In this document: positions 25,414 through 33,521 of the stretch, piece by piece | Numbering within the stretch: the first letter of the stretch is position 1 | Layout: the number at the start of each line of letters is the position of its first letter | NCBI GenBank assembly: GCA_017550145.1 | Contig: JAFZQG010000004.1 | Span: 310,001 to 374,000 of the forward strand | Length of the DNA: 64,000 bases | Direction of reading: 5' to 3' | From: Erysipelotrichaceae bacterium | Lineage (GTDB): Bacteria; Bacillota_I; Bacilli_A; Erysipelotrichales; Erysipelotrichaceae | Program-made: the position numbers and the translations under genes | The notes under the pieces: generated by a model | What the model saw: only the letters and a program-made list of their open reading frames with translations | The model's database searches: none | What the model was told of the DNA's origin: nothing

Positions 25414-26799
25414 ATGCCTGTATGTGCTGCTTTTATGGTTCCCCATCCGCCGATGATCGTTCCAGCCATCGGAAAGGGAAGTGAGAATCAGATCAGAGAA
25501 ACAATCGATGCCTACGAAAGAGTAGCTGAAGAGATCGCTGAATTGAGACCTGAAACAATTATTATTACGAGCCCGCATTCGATCATGTATGCGGATTACT
25601 TTCATATTTCACCGAAAAAGAAAGCTGAAGGATCTTTTGACAGATTCAACGCTTCACAAGTAAAGTTCTCAGAAGAATATGACAGTGAACTGGTGGATAA
25701 GATCTGTGAACTATCTGGCAGAGAAGATTTTCCTGCCGGAACTTTAGGTGAAAGAGATCCGCGACTTGATCATGGCACAATGGTTCCTTTGTGGTTCATC
25801 AGGAAACATTATAAAGAAGGAAAGATCGTCAGGATCGGCCTTTCCGGATTACCTTTAACCGATCATTACCGTTTAGGCATGATCATCAATGAAACTGTCG
25901 AAGAATTAGACAGGAAAGTTGTGATCGTTGCCAGCGGCGACCTGTCACATAAATTACAGACCTATGGTCCATACGGCTTTGCGAAAGAAGGTCCGTTATA
26001 TGACGAAAGGATCATGGATGTCTGTTCAAGGGCAGCTTTTGGTGAACTGTTTGATTTTGATGAGGATTTCTGTGACAAGGCGGCAGAATGCGGTCACCGT
26101 TCCTTTGTGATCATGGCCGGTGCCTTTGACGGAAAGAAAGTCAGAAGTGAAAAACTCTCTCATCAGGATGTGACCGGTGTGGGTTACGGTATCTGTACCT
26201 TCTATCCGGAAGGAAACGATGAAGAGCGTCACTTCCTGGAGAGAAGAGAAAAAGAAACCGTAAGAGAACTTGAAGTGAAAAACTCCAATTCCGATGCGTA
26301 TGTGAAACTGGCCAGAAAGGCCGTCGAAGAATATGTCATCAAAAGAAAACATCTTAAGGTAAGCGATGATCTGCCTGAAGAGATGCTGAAGAGAAGGGCC
26401 GGAACATTTGTATCCTTACACAAAGACGGACAGCTGCGTGGCTGTATCGGTACGATCATGGCCACACAGGATAATATCGCTCAAGAGATAATACAGAATG
26501 CGATAAGCGCATGTTCAAGAGATCCGCGTTTTTCTCCGGTCAAGGAAAAGGAACTGAAGTATCTGGAGATCAGTGTCGATGTACTGGGCGAGATCGAAGA
26601 TGTCAGCGGACCGGAAGAACTTGATGTCAAGAGATACGGAGTGATCGTTACTAAAGGAAGCAGAAGAGGTTTACTGCTTCCGGATCTTGATGGCGTTGAC
26701 AGTGTAGAGGAACAGATCGAGATTGCCAAACGAAAGGCGGGAATCAGAGAAAACGAGGATGTCGAACTTCAGCGCTTTGAAGTAATAAGACATTATTGA
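25414..26799 (+). CDS. Memo-AMMECR1 fusion (AmmeMemoRadiSam protein B+A)
   Basis: 461 residues. About 1-270 is a LigB/Memo-like domain (FMVPHPPMIVPAIG, SPHSIMYADYF, VASGDLSHKL, with conserved histidines). About 285-461 is an AMMECR1 domain with LRGCIGTI near 345 and CSRDPRFSPV near 368. Together with the adjacent radical SAM enzyme this is the AmmeMemoRadiSam set, conserved from bacteria to humans in pieces and of unsettled chemistry. GAGGAGAAAAG precedes the ATG. The radical SAM gene follows 3 bases after the stop. Confidence 0.92.
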   Translation: MPVCAAFMVPHPPMIVPAIGKGSENQIRETIDAYERVAEEIAELRPETIIITSPHSIMYADYFHISPKKKAEGSFDRFNASQVKFSEEYDSELVDKICELSGREDFPAGTLGERDPRLDHGTMVPLWFIRKHYKEGKIVRIGLSGLPLTDHYRLGMIINETVEELDRKVVIVASGDLSHKLQTYGPYGFAKEGPLYDERIMDVCSRAAFGELFDFDEDFCDKAAECGHRSFVIMAGAFDGKKVRSEKLSHQDVTGVGYGICTFYPEGNDEERHFLERREKETVRELEVKNSNSDAYVKLARKAVEEYVIKRKHLKVSDDLPEEMLKRRAGTFVSLHKDGQLRGCIGTIMATQDNIAQEIIQNAISACSRDPRFSPVKEKELKYLEISVDVLGEIEDVSGPEELDVKRYGVIVTKGSRRGLLLPDLDGVDSVEEQIEIAKRKAGIRENEDVELQRFEVIRHY

Positions 26800-26802
26800 T
26801 AT

Positions 26803-27663
26803 ATGGCTGTATGTGAAGTTTGTTTCAGACATTGTCATATCGAAGAAGGAGCGATCGGATTCTGCGGAGGCAGAAGCTGTGTAAACGGTAAGGTCGAAGC
26901 TTTTAATTACGGAAAGATCACTTCCATAGCGCTTGATCCGATTGAAAAGAAACCGTTGAGAAACTTCTATCCCGGTTCCATGATCATGTCCATCGGCGGT
27001 TTTGGCTGTAACCTGCACTGCCCATTCTGCCAGAACTATGAGATCTCCTGGTCTGATGAAGCCAAGAGACTGGCTAAACAGGCAGAAGTGATCAGCCCCG
27101 AGGAATTACTACGGATCGGTGAATATAATCAGAAAAGAGGAAACATCGGAATTGCCTTCACGTATAATGAACCGCTGATCGGTTATGAATTCGTGAGAGA
27201 CTGCGCAAAGCTTTTCCATGAGAAAGGCATGAAGTGCGTACTGGTAAGTAACGGTACTGCTGAACTCTGGGTATTAAAGGAACTGCTTCCTTATATCGAT
27301 GCGATGAATATCGATCTGAAAGGATTCAGTGACCGTTACTATAATGACGTTTTAAAAGGAAACAGAGAACAGGTAATGGATTTCATCAGCGAAGCAGTTA
27401 AGTACTGTCATATTGAACTGACGACTCTGATCGTTCCGGGTGAAAATGATTCTGAAGAAGAAATGAGAGAATTATCGACCTGGGTTTCCGAGCTTAAGGA
27501 TAAGGATGGAAACACTATCGGAAGATCTGTACCTTTACATGTATCAAGGTTCTTCCCGCGTTTTAAGATGACGGACAGAGATGCAACAAATGTGAAGAAA
27601 GTATACAGACTCGCAGAAATTGCCAGAGAGAAACTGGAATATGTCTATACGGGAAACTGTTAG
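26803..27663 (+). CDS. amrS: AmmeMemoRadiSam system radical SAM enzyme
   Basis: 286 residues. The radical SAM cluster motif is GCNLHCPFC (C69, C73, C76, spacing CX3CX2C), preceded by an N-terminal cysteine-rich region (CEVCFRHCHIEEGAIGFC) that is typical of AmrS. Downstream are FTYNEPLIG and SNGTAEL. It reads from a start 3 bases after the fusion protein stop, so the pair is co-expressed. Substrate is not known. Confidence 0.92.
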   Translation: MAVCEVCFRHCHIEEGAIGFCGGRSCVNGKVEAFNYGKITSIALDPIEKKPLRNFYPGSMIMSIGGFGCNLHCPFCQNYEISWSDEAKRLAKQAEVISPEELLRIGEYNQKRGNIGIAFTYNEPLIGYEFVRDCAKLFHEKGMKCVLVSNGTAELWVLKELLPYIDAMNIDLKGFSDRYYNDVLKGNREQVMDFISEAVKYCHIELTTLIVPGENDSEEEMRELSTWVSELKDKDGNTIGRSVPLHVSRFFPRFKMTDRDATNVKKVYRLAEIAREKLEYVYTGNC

Positions 27664-27672
27664 GAGAGATCG

Positions 27673-27906
27673 ATGAATAATGAAGAACTGAAAAAGAAAC
27701 TTGAAGAACTGATCGGTATTGAAGTAAAAGACGGTCTGGATTATGAAAAATACATTGAGGATTACGAATACTTCCAGAGCGAGTTTGAAAGGTACAACAG
27801 GGAATATGAAGAGACGAAATTCAATCATGTCAAACGGATGTGTGATGAACAGCTCTACAGTATTTCCTGTTCAATGGATAGTCTGAAAGAAGAGATTAAA
27901 AAGTAA
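27673..27906 (+). CDS. Small helical protein downstream of amrS
   Basis: 77 residues, highly charged and predicted helical or coiled-coil (NNEELKKKLEELIG at the start, MDSLKEEIKK at the end). GGAGAG stands just before the ATG and it lies 9 bases after amrS, so it belongs to the same transcript. I do not recognise it; possibly a partner of the AmmeMemoRadiSam pair. Confidence 0.65.
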   Translation: MNNEELKKKLEELIGIEVKDGLDYEKYIEDYEYFQSEFERYNREYEETKFNHVKRMCDEQLYSISCSMDSLKEEIKK

Positions 27907-27929
27907 TAGGTATTACCACGGCAATAGAA

Positions 27930-27955
27930 ATCGTTAGAAAATAACGGTTTTTTTA
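27930..27955 (+). terminator. Terminator of the AmmeMemoRadiSam operon
   Basis: An imperfect stem ATCGTTA/TAACGGT around a GAAAA loop, followed by seven Ts. Confidence 0.7.
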
Positions 27956-28109
27956 TGCAGAAAAGCAGGTATTGAATGAATCCCTGCAAATAATGTAGGG
28001 GGAGGAAATTAACTTGAAATATAAAAAGAATAATAAACAATAAAAATAATGACAAAATAATGACAAAATGTAGAAATATTACTAAAACATGTATAATGGA
28101 GGTGTAAAC

Positions 28110-28403
28110 ATGGGGGTAATTAATATGGCTACGACAAATTTAAACATAAGAACAGATAAAGATGTTAAAGAGAAAGCCGAAAAAGTCTTTAATGAGCTTG
28201 GTTTAAGTATGTCGGCGGCTATAAACATTTTTCTAAAAACAGCTATCAGAGAGAATGGTTTACCATTTGCGCTTAAACTGGATGTTCCCAACAGAGTAAC
28301 AGTTGAGGCTATTGAGGAAGGCAGAAAACTTTCCATGGATGAAGACGCAAAAAGATACAGAAACATCGAAGATTTGAAAAAGGCTATTGATGATGAAGTA
28401 TGA
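28110..28403 (+). CDS. RelB/DinJ family antitoxin, orphan
   Basis: 97 residues from the ATG at 28110, placed by GGAGG 7 bases upstream. The N-terminal half is a ribbon-helix-helix DNA-binding domain (NLNIRTDKDVKEKAEKVF, then GLSMSAAINIFLKTAI), the DinJ pattern. A YafQ/RelE toxin normally starts within the antitoxin stop; here the matching frame (ATG at 28393) reads MKYDF and stops. So the antitoxin is intact and the toxin is gone. Confidence 0.85.
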   Translation: MGVINMATTNLNIRTDKDVKEKAEKVFNELGLSMSAAINIFLKTAIRENGLPFALKLDVPNRVTVEAIEEGRKLSMDEDAKRYRNIEDLKKAIDDEV

Positions 28404-28410
28404 TTTTTAA
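28393..28410 (+). pseudogene. Vestigial toxin start (YafQ/RelE-like)
   Basis: ATG overlapping the last 11 bases of the antitoxin gives MKYDF then TAA. MKYD is a common opening of YafQ-type toxins in this position. Nothing resembling the toxin body follows before 28493. Confidence 0.4.
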
Positions 28411-28492
28411 AAATTCACACTTCCCTATTTATATATATTTATTCTGGTCAGAAAAGAAGACTATAATAAATTTAAGATAACCTGAAATAAAA

Positions 28493-30007
28493 ATGATATT
28501 CGATCTGAATCTGGAAGAAACTCTGGATTATGAAGGGTTCCAACGTAATAATCGTCATAAGGTAAATATATCCCTGAACAGGGTACTTTGGTTTTCGGTT
28601 CTTGCGGGACCTGCTCTGGCGCTGGGTGTTTATGCCGGTGTTTTCATATATTTCAACTACAACACCTGCATACTGATTTCAGCGATCGTGCTGATACTGG
28701 CCATAGGTAATACCCTTATTCTCAGAAAACTGCCGTACAGTTATATTCCGGGTGTCTGTGCCTTTATAGGTGAGGAAATACTGCTTTACTGCATGCATGT
28801 TTCTCATGTGCCGATCAGACTTACCTGGACCATGGTTCCGTTAATGAGCCTGCTGTACTGCAATACCGGCATTTTTATCTGCGTCTCATTACTGAATTAT
28901 ATAATCATGAGCCTTGCGGTATGGAGAGAAGCTGTATATACCGTTTCAAGCAGTACAGATCTTTCAAAGATCCTGCCGGTATTCATTCCTATATTATCCG
29001 GCTGTACGATTGAAGCAATACTGATATTTGTTGCAGGACTTACTTTAAGCAGAGCGACAGTTAACTATTACCGCAAGATGATGAGCCAGTTTGCGGATGT
29101 TCAGTATCAGAAGAATAAAACTGATGAACAGCTGCATATTCTGAGTTCAATGGCTGAAATCTATGACTATGTAAACCTGATCGATTTTGCGGATTCAACC
29201 GAAATGTCCTTAAGAAGTGCGGCACTTCACAAGATCAAGATCAAAGAAGGTCAGGATCATACTCATCTGGTACAGGGTCTTAAGGACAAGATCGCTGCCG
29301 ATATGCTGGCTGAATTCTGGGAATTTACGGATATTACGACTGTTCCGACCAGACTGATCGGTAAGAAGACTATTTCCAAAGAATTTGTCAGCAATGAGAA
29401 AGGCTGGTTCAGAGCTCAGTACATCAGAATCCATGGCAGCATCAAAGATAAACCTACCATGGTCATCTATACCATCCAGAATATTGATGCCGAAAAGCGT
29501 CGTGAGGAACACCTGATCCGTATTTCTCAGACAGATGAACTGACAAGATTATTCAACAGACACCGTTATGAGGAAGATATCAAAGAATACAAGGAAAAAG
29601 GTATTCCGGAAAAGCTGATTCTTATTTCCGCAGATATCAATGGATTAAAAGCTGTAAATGACTCTAAAGGACATGCTGCCGGAGACGAACTCATTAAAGG
29701 TGCTGCTTCCTGTCTACTTGGCGTTATCGGATCCAGCGGCATGGTTTATCGAACCGGTGGTGATGAATTCATTGCCTTGATATCCGCCGATGATCATGAA
29801 ACGATCATAAAGAAGATCCGTGAGAACACCGCGGAATGGCGTGGAGATCTGGTTAATGAAGTGTCAATGTCTCTTGGCTGTTCCACACATAAAGACAATC
29901 CGGATGCTTCAATTGAAGAACTGGAGAAACTGGCTGATGCGGAGATGTATAAAGATAAGGAAAGATACTACAGTCAGCCGGGTCATAACCGCCGTTCAGG
30001 AAGATAA
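28493..30007 (+). CDS. Membrane GGDEF diguanylate cyclase
   Basis: 504 residues. About 30-195 has six hydrophobic stretches with no clear ligand domain; about 205-330 is a PAS-like or linker region, and about 340-500 a GGDEF domain with YRTGGDEFIALI near 421. No RxxD inhibitory site is present before the loop. TATAAT at 28462-28467 lies 25 bases before the ATG with no ribosome site. Second cyclase of the window, and like the first it ends in an independent terminator. Confidence 0.9.
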   Translation: MIFDLNLEETLDYEGFQRNNRHKVNISLNRVLWFSVLAGPALALGVYAGVFIYFNYNTCILISAIVLILAIGNTLILRKLPYSYIPGVCAFIGEEILLYCMHVSHVPIRLTWTMVPLMSLLYCNTGIFICVSLLNYIIMSLAVWREAVYTVSSSTDLSKILPVFIPILSGCTIEAILIFVAGLTLSRATVNYYRKMMSQFADVQYQKNKTDEQLHILSSMAEIYDYVNLIDFADSTEMSLRSAALHKIKIKEGQDHTHLVQGLKDKIAADMLAEFWEFTDITTVPTRLIGKKTISKEFVSNEKGWFRAQYIRIHGSIKDKPTMVIYTIQNIDAEKRREEHLIRISQTDELTRLFNRHRYEEDIKEYKEKGIPEKLILISADINGLKAVNDSKGHAAGDELIKGAASCLLGVIGSSGMVYRTGGDEFIALISADDHETIIKKIRENTAEWRGDLVNEVSMSLGCSTHKDNPDASIEELEKLADAEMYKDKERYYSQPGHNRRSGR

Positions 30008-30020
30008 ATAAAATTGATGA

Positions 30021-30041
30021 GAGGAAGGAATAACCTTCCTC
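30021..30041 (+). terminator. Terminator of GGDEF gene
   Basis: GAGGAAGG and CCTTCCTC form a perfect 8-bp stem with a 5-base loop followed by TTTT. Confidence 0.85.
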
Positions 30042-30075
30042 TTTTATATATAAGGAAAAGAAAACGGATAATTGC

Positions 30076-31671
30076 TTATCCGTTGTTTCTGTAGACACAT
30101 TCACCATTAAGCCAGGTTGAATCCACTCTTATCTCATGGATCCTGAACTTATCGACATTGAATGGATTTTCATCCAATACAACAAAGTCGGCCAGATAGT
30201 TTTCTTTGATGAGACCTTTATAATTCTCTTCAAAAGAGGCTTTGGCGGAATTGATGGTAAAGCTGTCCAGCGCTTCTTTTACGGAGAAGGCCTGATCAGG
30301 AAGATAAGGGCCGGTCTTGTCTAATGATGTTCTGGTTACAGCGCATTCTATGCCTTTTAAGGCATCAGGTATTTCTACCGGTGCATCAGAACCGTTGGAT
30401 ACCGTTAAGCCGTTATCAGCCAATGTCTTCCAATTATAGCTGGTCGAAGCAAGCTCTTTTCCGACACGCTGTTCAACGATGTGGTTATCGTAATCCAGGA
30501 ATACCGATTGAGCATAGATATGAGTCTTTAATCTGATCATTCTGTCTAACTGATCCTGACGGGAGATCTGGCAATGTACGATACCGTGACGGTGATCTTC
30601 TCGCGGACATTCATTTAAGGCGTTCTCAATGGCGTTTAATACCTTATCGAGACAGGCATCACCGATCGCGTGGACTGCCACTTGCATATCATGGCGGTTG
30701 GCATAGGAGATCATTTCGTTGAACTGTTCATCGGAGAATAGCGAGAATCCGCAGGTCGAAGGATCATCATAGTAAGGTTTACTCAGATGGGCTGTTCTGC
30801 CGCCTAAGGAACCGTCTCCCAGCATCTTTAACGGTCCGATCCTGAACATCTTTGTTCCGGTTCCGGTCTTATTTCCGCTTTCCACGAATCTTTTTAATTC
30901 ATTCAGTTTAGTGAAGTTGGACTGTTCGTTTACTCTGACGGTTAACTGTTTTGTGTCTTCAAGCTGCTTATATACATTATTTATATCTTCGAAGGTAAGC
31001 TGTCCGAAGACGCAGTAGTCGTCACTCTGACAGGAAGTTATACCAAAGGTATTAAGTGCTTTGGCTCCCGCAATGATCATTTTACCCAGTTCTTCCTTAT
31101 CGGGAACCGGAATATACTTATCCAGCAGATCCATGGCGTTGTCATAGAGCAAGCCGTTTTCAAAATCAACAGCTCCACCATCAGGAGATGGAGTATTTCT
31201 GTCGATATTGCAGATCTCAAGAACCTTGGAGTTTACGACACAGCAGTGGCCGCAGGCTCTGGTCAGCATGATCGGAATATCGGCAGAGATCTGATCGAGA
31301 TCGGATTTAGATGGCATGCGCTTAACATCTGTAAAGTAATCCTGATTCCAGCCCCTTCCTCTTAACCACTGTCCTGCTCTGACAGGATTCTCTTTTAAAA
31401 ATTCAGAGACATAGTTCATCATACCCGCAAGGGAATCGGTGTGTTCATGAAGTCTGGCCATTACCAGTGACTGTCCGAAGTTGAGCAGGTGCATATGCGA
31501 ATCGTTGAAACCGGCACAGACAAATTTTCCTTTGAGATCGATCTTCTCATCGGCTTGTATATTGGGCTGAGCTTCATCAAATACTTTTAAAAATTTTCCG
31601 TCTTCGATGATGAAGGATTTTGCAAAGCCTTCACCGGTATAGACATCGGCGTTAAAGAATAATGTTTTCAT
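30076..31671 (-). CDS. YtcJ-like amidohydrolase (family 3)
   Basis: 531 residues, metal-dependent amidohydrolase. Motifs: FNDSHMHLLNFG near 57 (HxH), GDGSLGGRTAHLSKPY near 283, AVHAIGDACLD near 332, HCQISRQD near 360 and SNGSDAPVE near 438. Substrate of this branch is usually unknown; formamides and exoenzyme-type substrates have been suggested. GGAGG precedes the ATG. It is divergent from the opp operon and shares its palindrome-containing control region. Confidence 0.88.
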   Translation of the reverse strand: MKTLFFNADVYTGEGFAKSFIIEDGKFLKVFDEAQPNIQADEKIDLKGKFVCAGFNDSHMHLLNFGQSLVMARLHEHTDSLAGMMNYVSEFLKENPVRAGQWLRGRGWNQDYFTDVKRMPSKSDLDQISADIPIMLTRACGHCCVVNSKVLEICNIDRNTPSPDGGAVDFENGLLYDNAMDLLDKYIPVPDKEELGKMIIAGAKALNTFGITSCQSDDYCVFGQLTFEDINNVYKQLEDTKQLTVRVNEQSNFTKLNELKRFVESGNKTGTGTKMFRIGPLKMLGDGSLGGRTAHLSKPYYDDPSTCGFSLFSDEQFNEMISYANRHDMQVAVHAIGDACLDKVLNAIENALNECPREDHRHGIVHCQISRQDQLDRMIRLKTHIYAQSVFLDYDNHIVEQRVGKELASTSYNWKTLADNGLTVSNGSDAPVEIPDALKGIECAVTRTSLDKTGPYLPDQAFSVKEALDSFTINSAKASFEENYKGLIKENYLADFVVLDENPFNVDKFRIHEIRVDSTWLNGECVYRNNG

Positions 31672-31693
31672 ATAGAAAACCTCCGTCTCTATT

Positions 31694-31699
31694 ATTATA
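31694..31699 (-). promoter_or_regulatory. -10 box of the amidohydrolase gene
   Basis: TATAAT on the minus strand. Its -35 position (31717-31722) falls inside the 22-bp palindrome, so one regulator could act on both divergent genes. Confidence 0.55.
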
Positions 31700-31712
31700 T
31701 AGGATAAAATAT

Positions 31713-31734
31713 ATTATGAAAATATTTTCATAAT
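31713..31734. promoter_or_regulatory. 22-bp palindromic operator between amidohydrolase and opp
   Basis: A perfect inverted repeat of 22 bases whose half is ATTATGAAAAT. A second half site TTATGAAAA follows at 31735-31743, and a third in reverse, TTTTCATAAT, at 31770-31779 inside the opp promoter spacer. I do not recognise the regulator. Confidence 0.65.
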
Positions 31735-31759
31735 TTATGAAAATTAATTTACATTTCTA

Positions 31760-31789
31760 TTGACATACGTTTTCATAATGTTTTATCAT
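31760..31789 (+). promoter_or_regulatory. Promoter of the opp operon
   Basis: TTGACA at 31760-31765 and TATCAT at 31784-31789, spacer 18. A TTTTCATAAT half site lies within the spacer, supporting repression or activation from the nearby palindrome. Confidence 0.7.
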
Positions 31790-31820
31790 TATAAATATTA
31801 ATAATCAAGGAGGATTGTTG

Positions 31821-33434
31821 ATGAAAAAGTTATTAGCTATTTTATTAGCATTACTCATTCTGGTTGGCTGCTCCGGTGGTGGTAACAACGGTGGCGGCGG
31901 AACTGAAGAAGATGACGTCGTTATCTTCCAGAATGAAAACGTCAGAAAAGCAATCGGTTACGCTATTGATAGAGTAGCTGTTGCGAAATCATTGAACGAT
32001 GGTTCGGTTGCTGCTGAAGGTATTATTCCTTTCAAGCTTGCTTCCAACCCGGTAACCGGTGTTGACTTCCGTGATGACCAGGGTTCAGTCGTTGCTTATG
32101 ATGTCGAACAGGCTAAGCAGTACTATGCTAAAGCATGTGAAGAACTCGGCAAAGATAAGCTGAAACTCAACCTCTTATACGGAACCAATGAAGGTGATTC
32201 AGTAATCAAGGCTGCTGAGCAGATCGCTTATTTCCTTGAAGAAGTCGGCTTCGAAGTCACTCTTGTTTCTAAGCAGAAGAAAGAAAGACTGCAGCTGATG
32301 ACTGATGGTGATTACGATGTAGCTCTTACCCGTTGGGGCCCAGACTATGCCGATCCACAGACTTATATGGATCTGTATGTAAGCTACAACACTTCCAACA
32401 ACGCAGGCCGTTACAACAGTGCTACATATGACAAGCAGGTTGAAGATGCAGAAGCTACAACCGATATGTCTGAAAGATGGCAGTTATTCCTCGATGCAGA
32501 AAAGACTCTGGTTCAGGAAGACTTCGGTGTAATTCCTGTCTTCCAGGCCGGTGGTGCTATGATTATCAGACCGACTATTTCCGGTATTGAATTCCACTCT
32601 GCTGCTGTTGATAACTACCGTCATATCGTCGGTAAGGACGAAGTTAACCTGATCACAAATACTGATATCGTTTATCTCGATTACCAGTATGCTACAGATG
32701 GTACTTCATTCATCGCCGAAACATTATTCACTTCAGGTTTAACTGAACTGGATGCTGATGGTAACTACAAACTGGATCTCGCTGAAAGCTTCGAAATGAG
32801 CGAAGACGGTACAGTTTATACATTCAAGATCAGAGATGATGCTAACTGGGTTGACGTTAACGGTAACGTCGTCAGAACTGTAACTGCTCAGGACTTCGTT
32901 GATGGCTGGGACAGACTGATTTCTCCGGAACTCGCTTCTGATTACAGCTGGTGGATCACTGATGTCTTACTCGCTAAGAGCTGGGAAGCTGTTGATGAAA
33001 AGACCTTCAAGGTTACACTTGAAAAACCAAACGGTATCTTCTTAGGCTGTCTGGCATTCCCAAGTGCATTCCCAATCAACAAGGAATTCATCGATGCTCA
33101 GGGCGATCAGTATGCTACAAGTGCAGAAACAATTCTGTCATGTGGTCCGTACATCCTGAAGTCTTGGACTCCTGGCTACTCATATGAATTCGAACGCAAT
33201 GCTGACTACTACTTCGATGATGAATACACTGCAGCTGGTACAGCTAAGAAGATTGTCTTCAGAGTACTCGAAGATACTCAGACTGCTCTGATGGAATATG
33301 AAGCTGGTAACCTGGATACAGTTATTCTCTCAGGCGAACAGGTCGATGCCAACAAGGGTGTTGAAGGTTACGTAGATCGTCTGCAGGGTTACTTATTCTA
33401 CTTATCAATCAATATTAACCATTACGGTGAATAA
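31821..33434 (+). CDS. Peptide-binding lipoprotein (SBP_bac_5), circularly permuted
   Basis: 537 residues from the ATG at 31821 (AAGGAGG 14 bases upstream). Residues 1-17 are a lipoprotein signal ending LVGC, followed by a glycine-rich linker. The order of the binding protein is then swapped. Residues 35-272 are the normal C-terminal half (VRKAIGYAIDRVAVAK, TRWGPDYADPQTY, FGVIPVFQAGG). Residues 276-537 are the normal N-terminal half (TDIVYLDYQYATDGTSFIAE, LAESFEMSEDGTVYTFKI, CGPYILKSWTPGYSYEF) and stop at YLFYLSININHYGE, where an OppA/DppA protein would continue into the first half. It begins the oppBCDF operon and should deliver oligopeptides. Confidence 0.88.
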   Translation: MKKLLAILLALLILVGCSGGGNNGGGGTEEDDVVIFQNENVRKAIGYAIDRVAVAKSLNDGSVAAEGIIPFKLASNPVTGVDFRDDQGSVVAYDVEQAKQYYAKACEELGKDKLKLNLLYGTNEGDSVIKAAEQIAYFLEEVGFEVTLVSKQKKERLQLMTDGDYDVALTRWGPDYADPQTYMDLYVSYNTSNNAGRYNSATYDKQVEDAEATTDMSERWQLFLDAEKTLVQEDFGVIPVFQAGGAMIIRPTISGIEFHSAAVDNYRHIVGKDEVNLITNTDIVYLDYQYATDGTSFIAETLFTSGLTELDADGNYKLDLAESFEMSEDGTVYTFKIRDDANWVDVNGNVVRTVTAQDFVDGWDRLISPELASDYSWWITDVLLAKSWEAVDEKTFKVTLEKPNGIFLGCLAFPSAFPINKEFIDAQGDQYATSAETILSCGPYILKSWTPGYSYEFERNADYYFDDEYTAAGTAKKIVFRVLEDTQTALMEYEAGNLDTVILSGEQVDANKGVEGYVDRLQGYLFYLSININHYGE

Positions 33435-33457
33435 GTTAGAAATACAGTATTAACTTG

Positions 33458-33489
33458 AACCAGAGCGATTAGAAATAATCGCTCTGGTT
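33458..33489 (+). terminator. Intercistronic hairpin between binding protein and oppB
   Basis: AACCAGAGCGATT and AATCGCTCTGGTT form a 13-bp perfect stem with a 6-base loop, followed by TTCTTAGATTTT. It can act as a partial terminator or mRNA-stabilising end, so that the binding protein is made in excess of the transporter. Confidence 0.8.
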
Positions 33490-33521
33490 TTCTTAGATTT
33501 TATTGTCAAGAGGAGTTAAAT

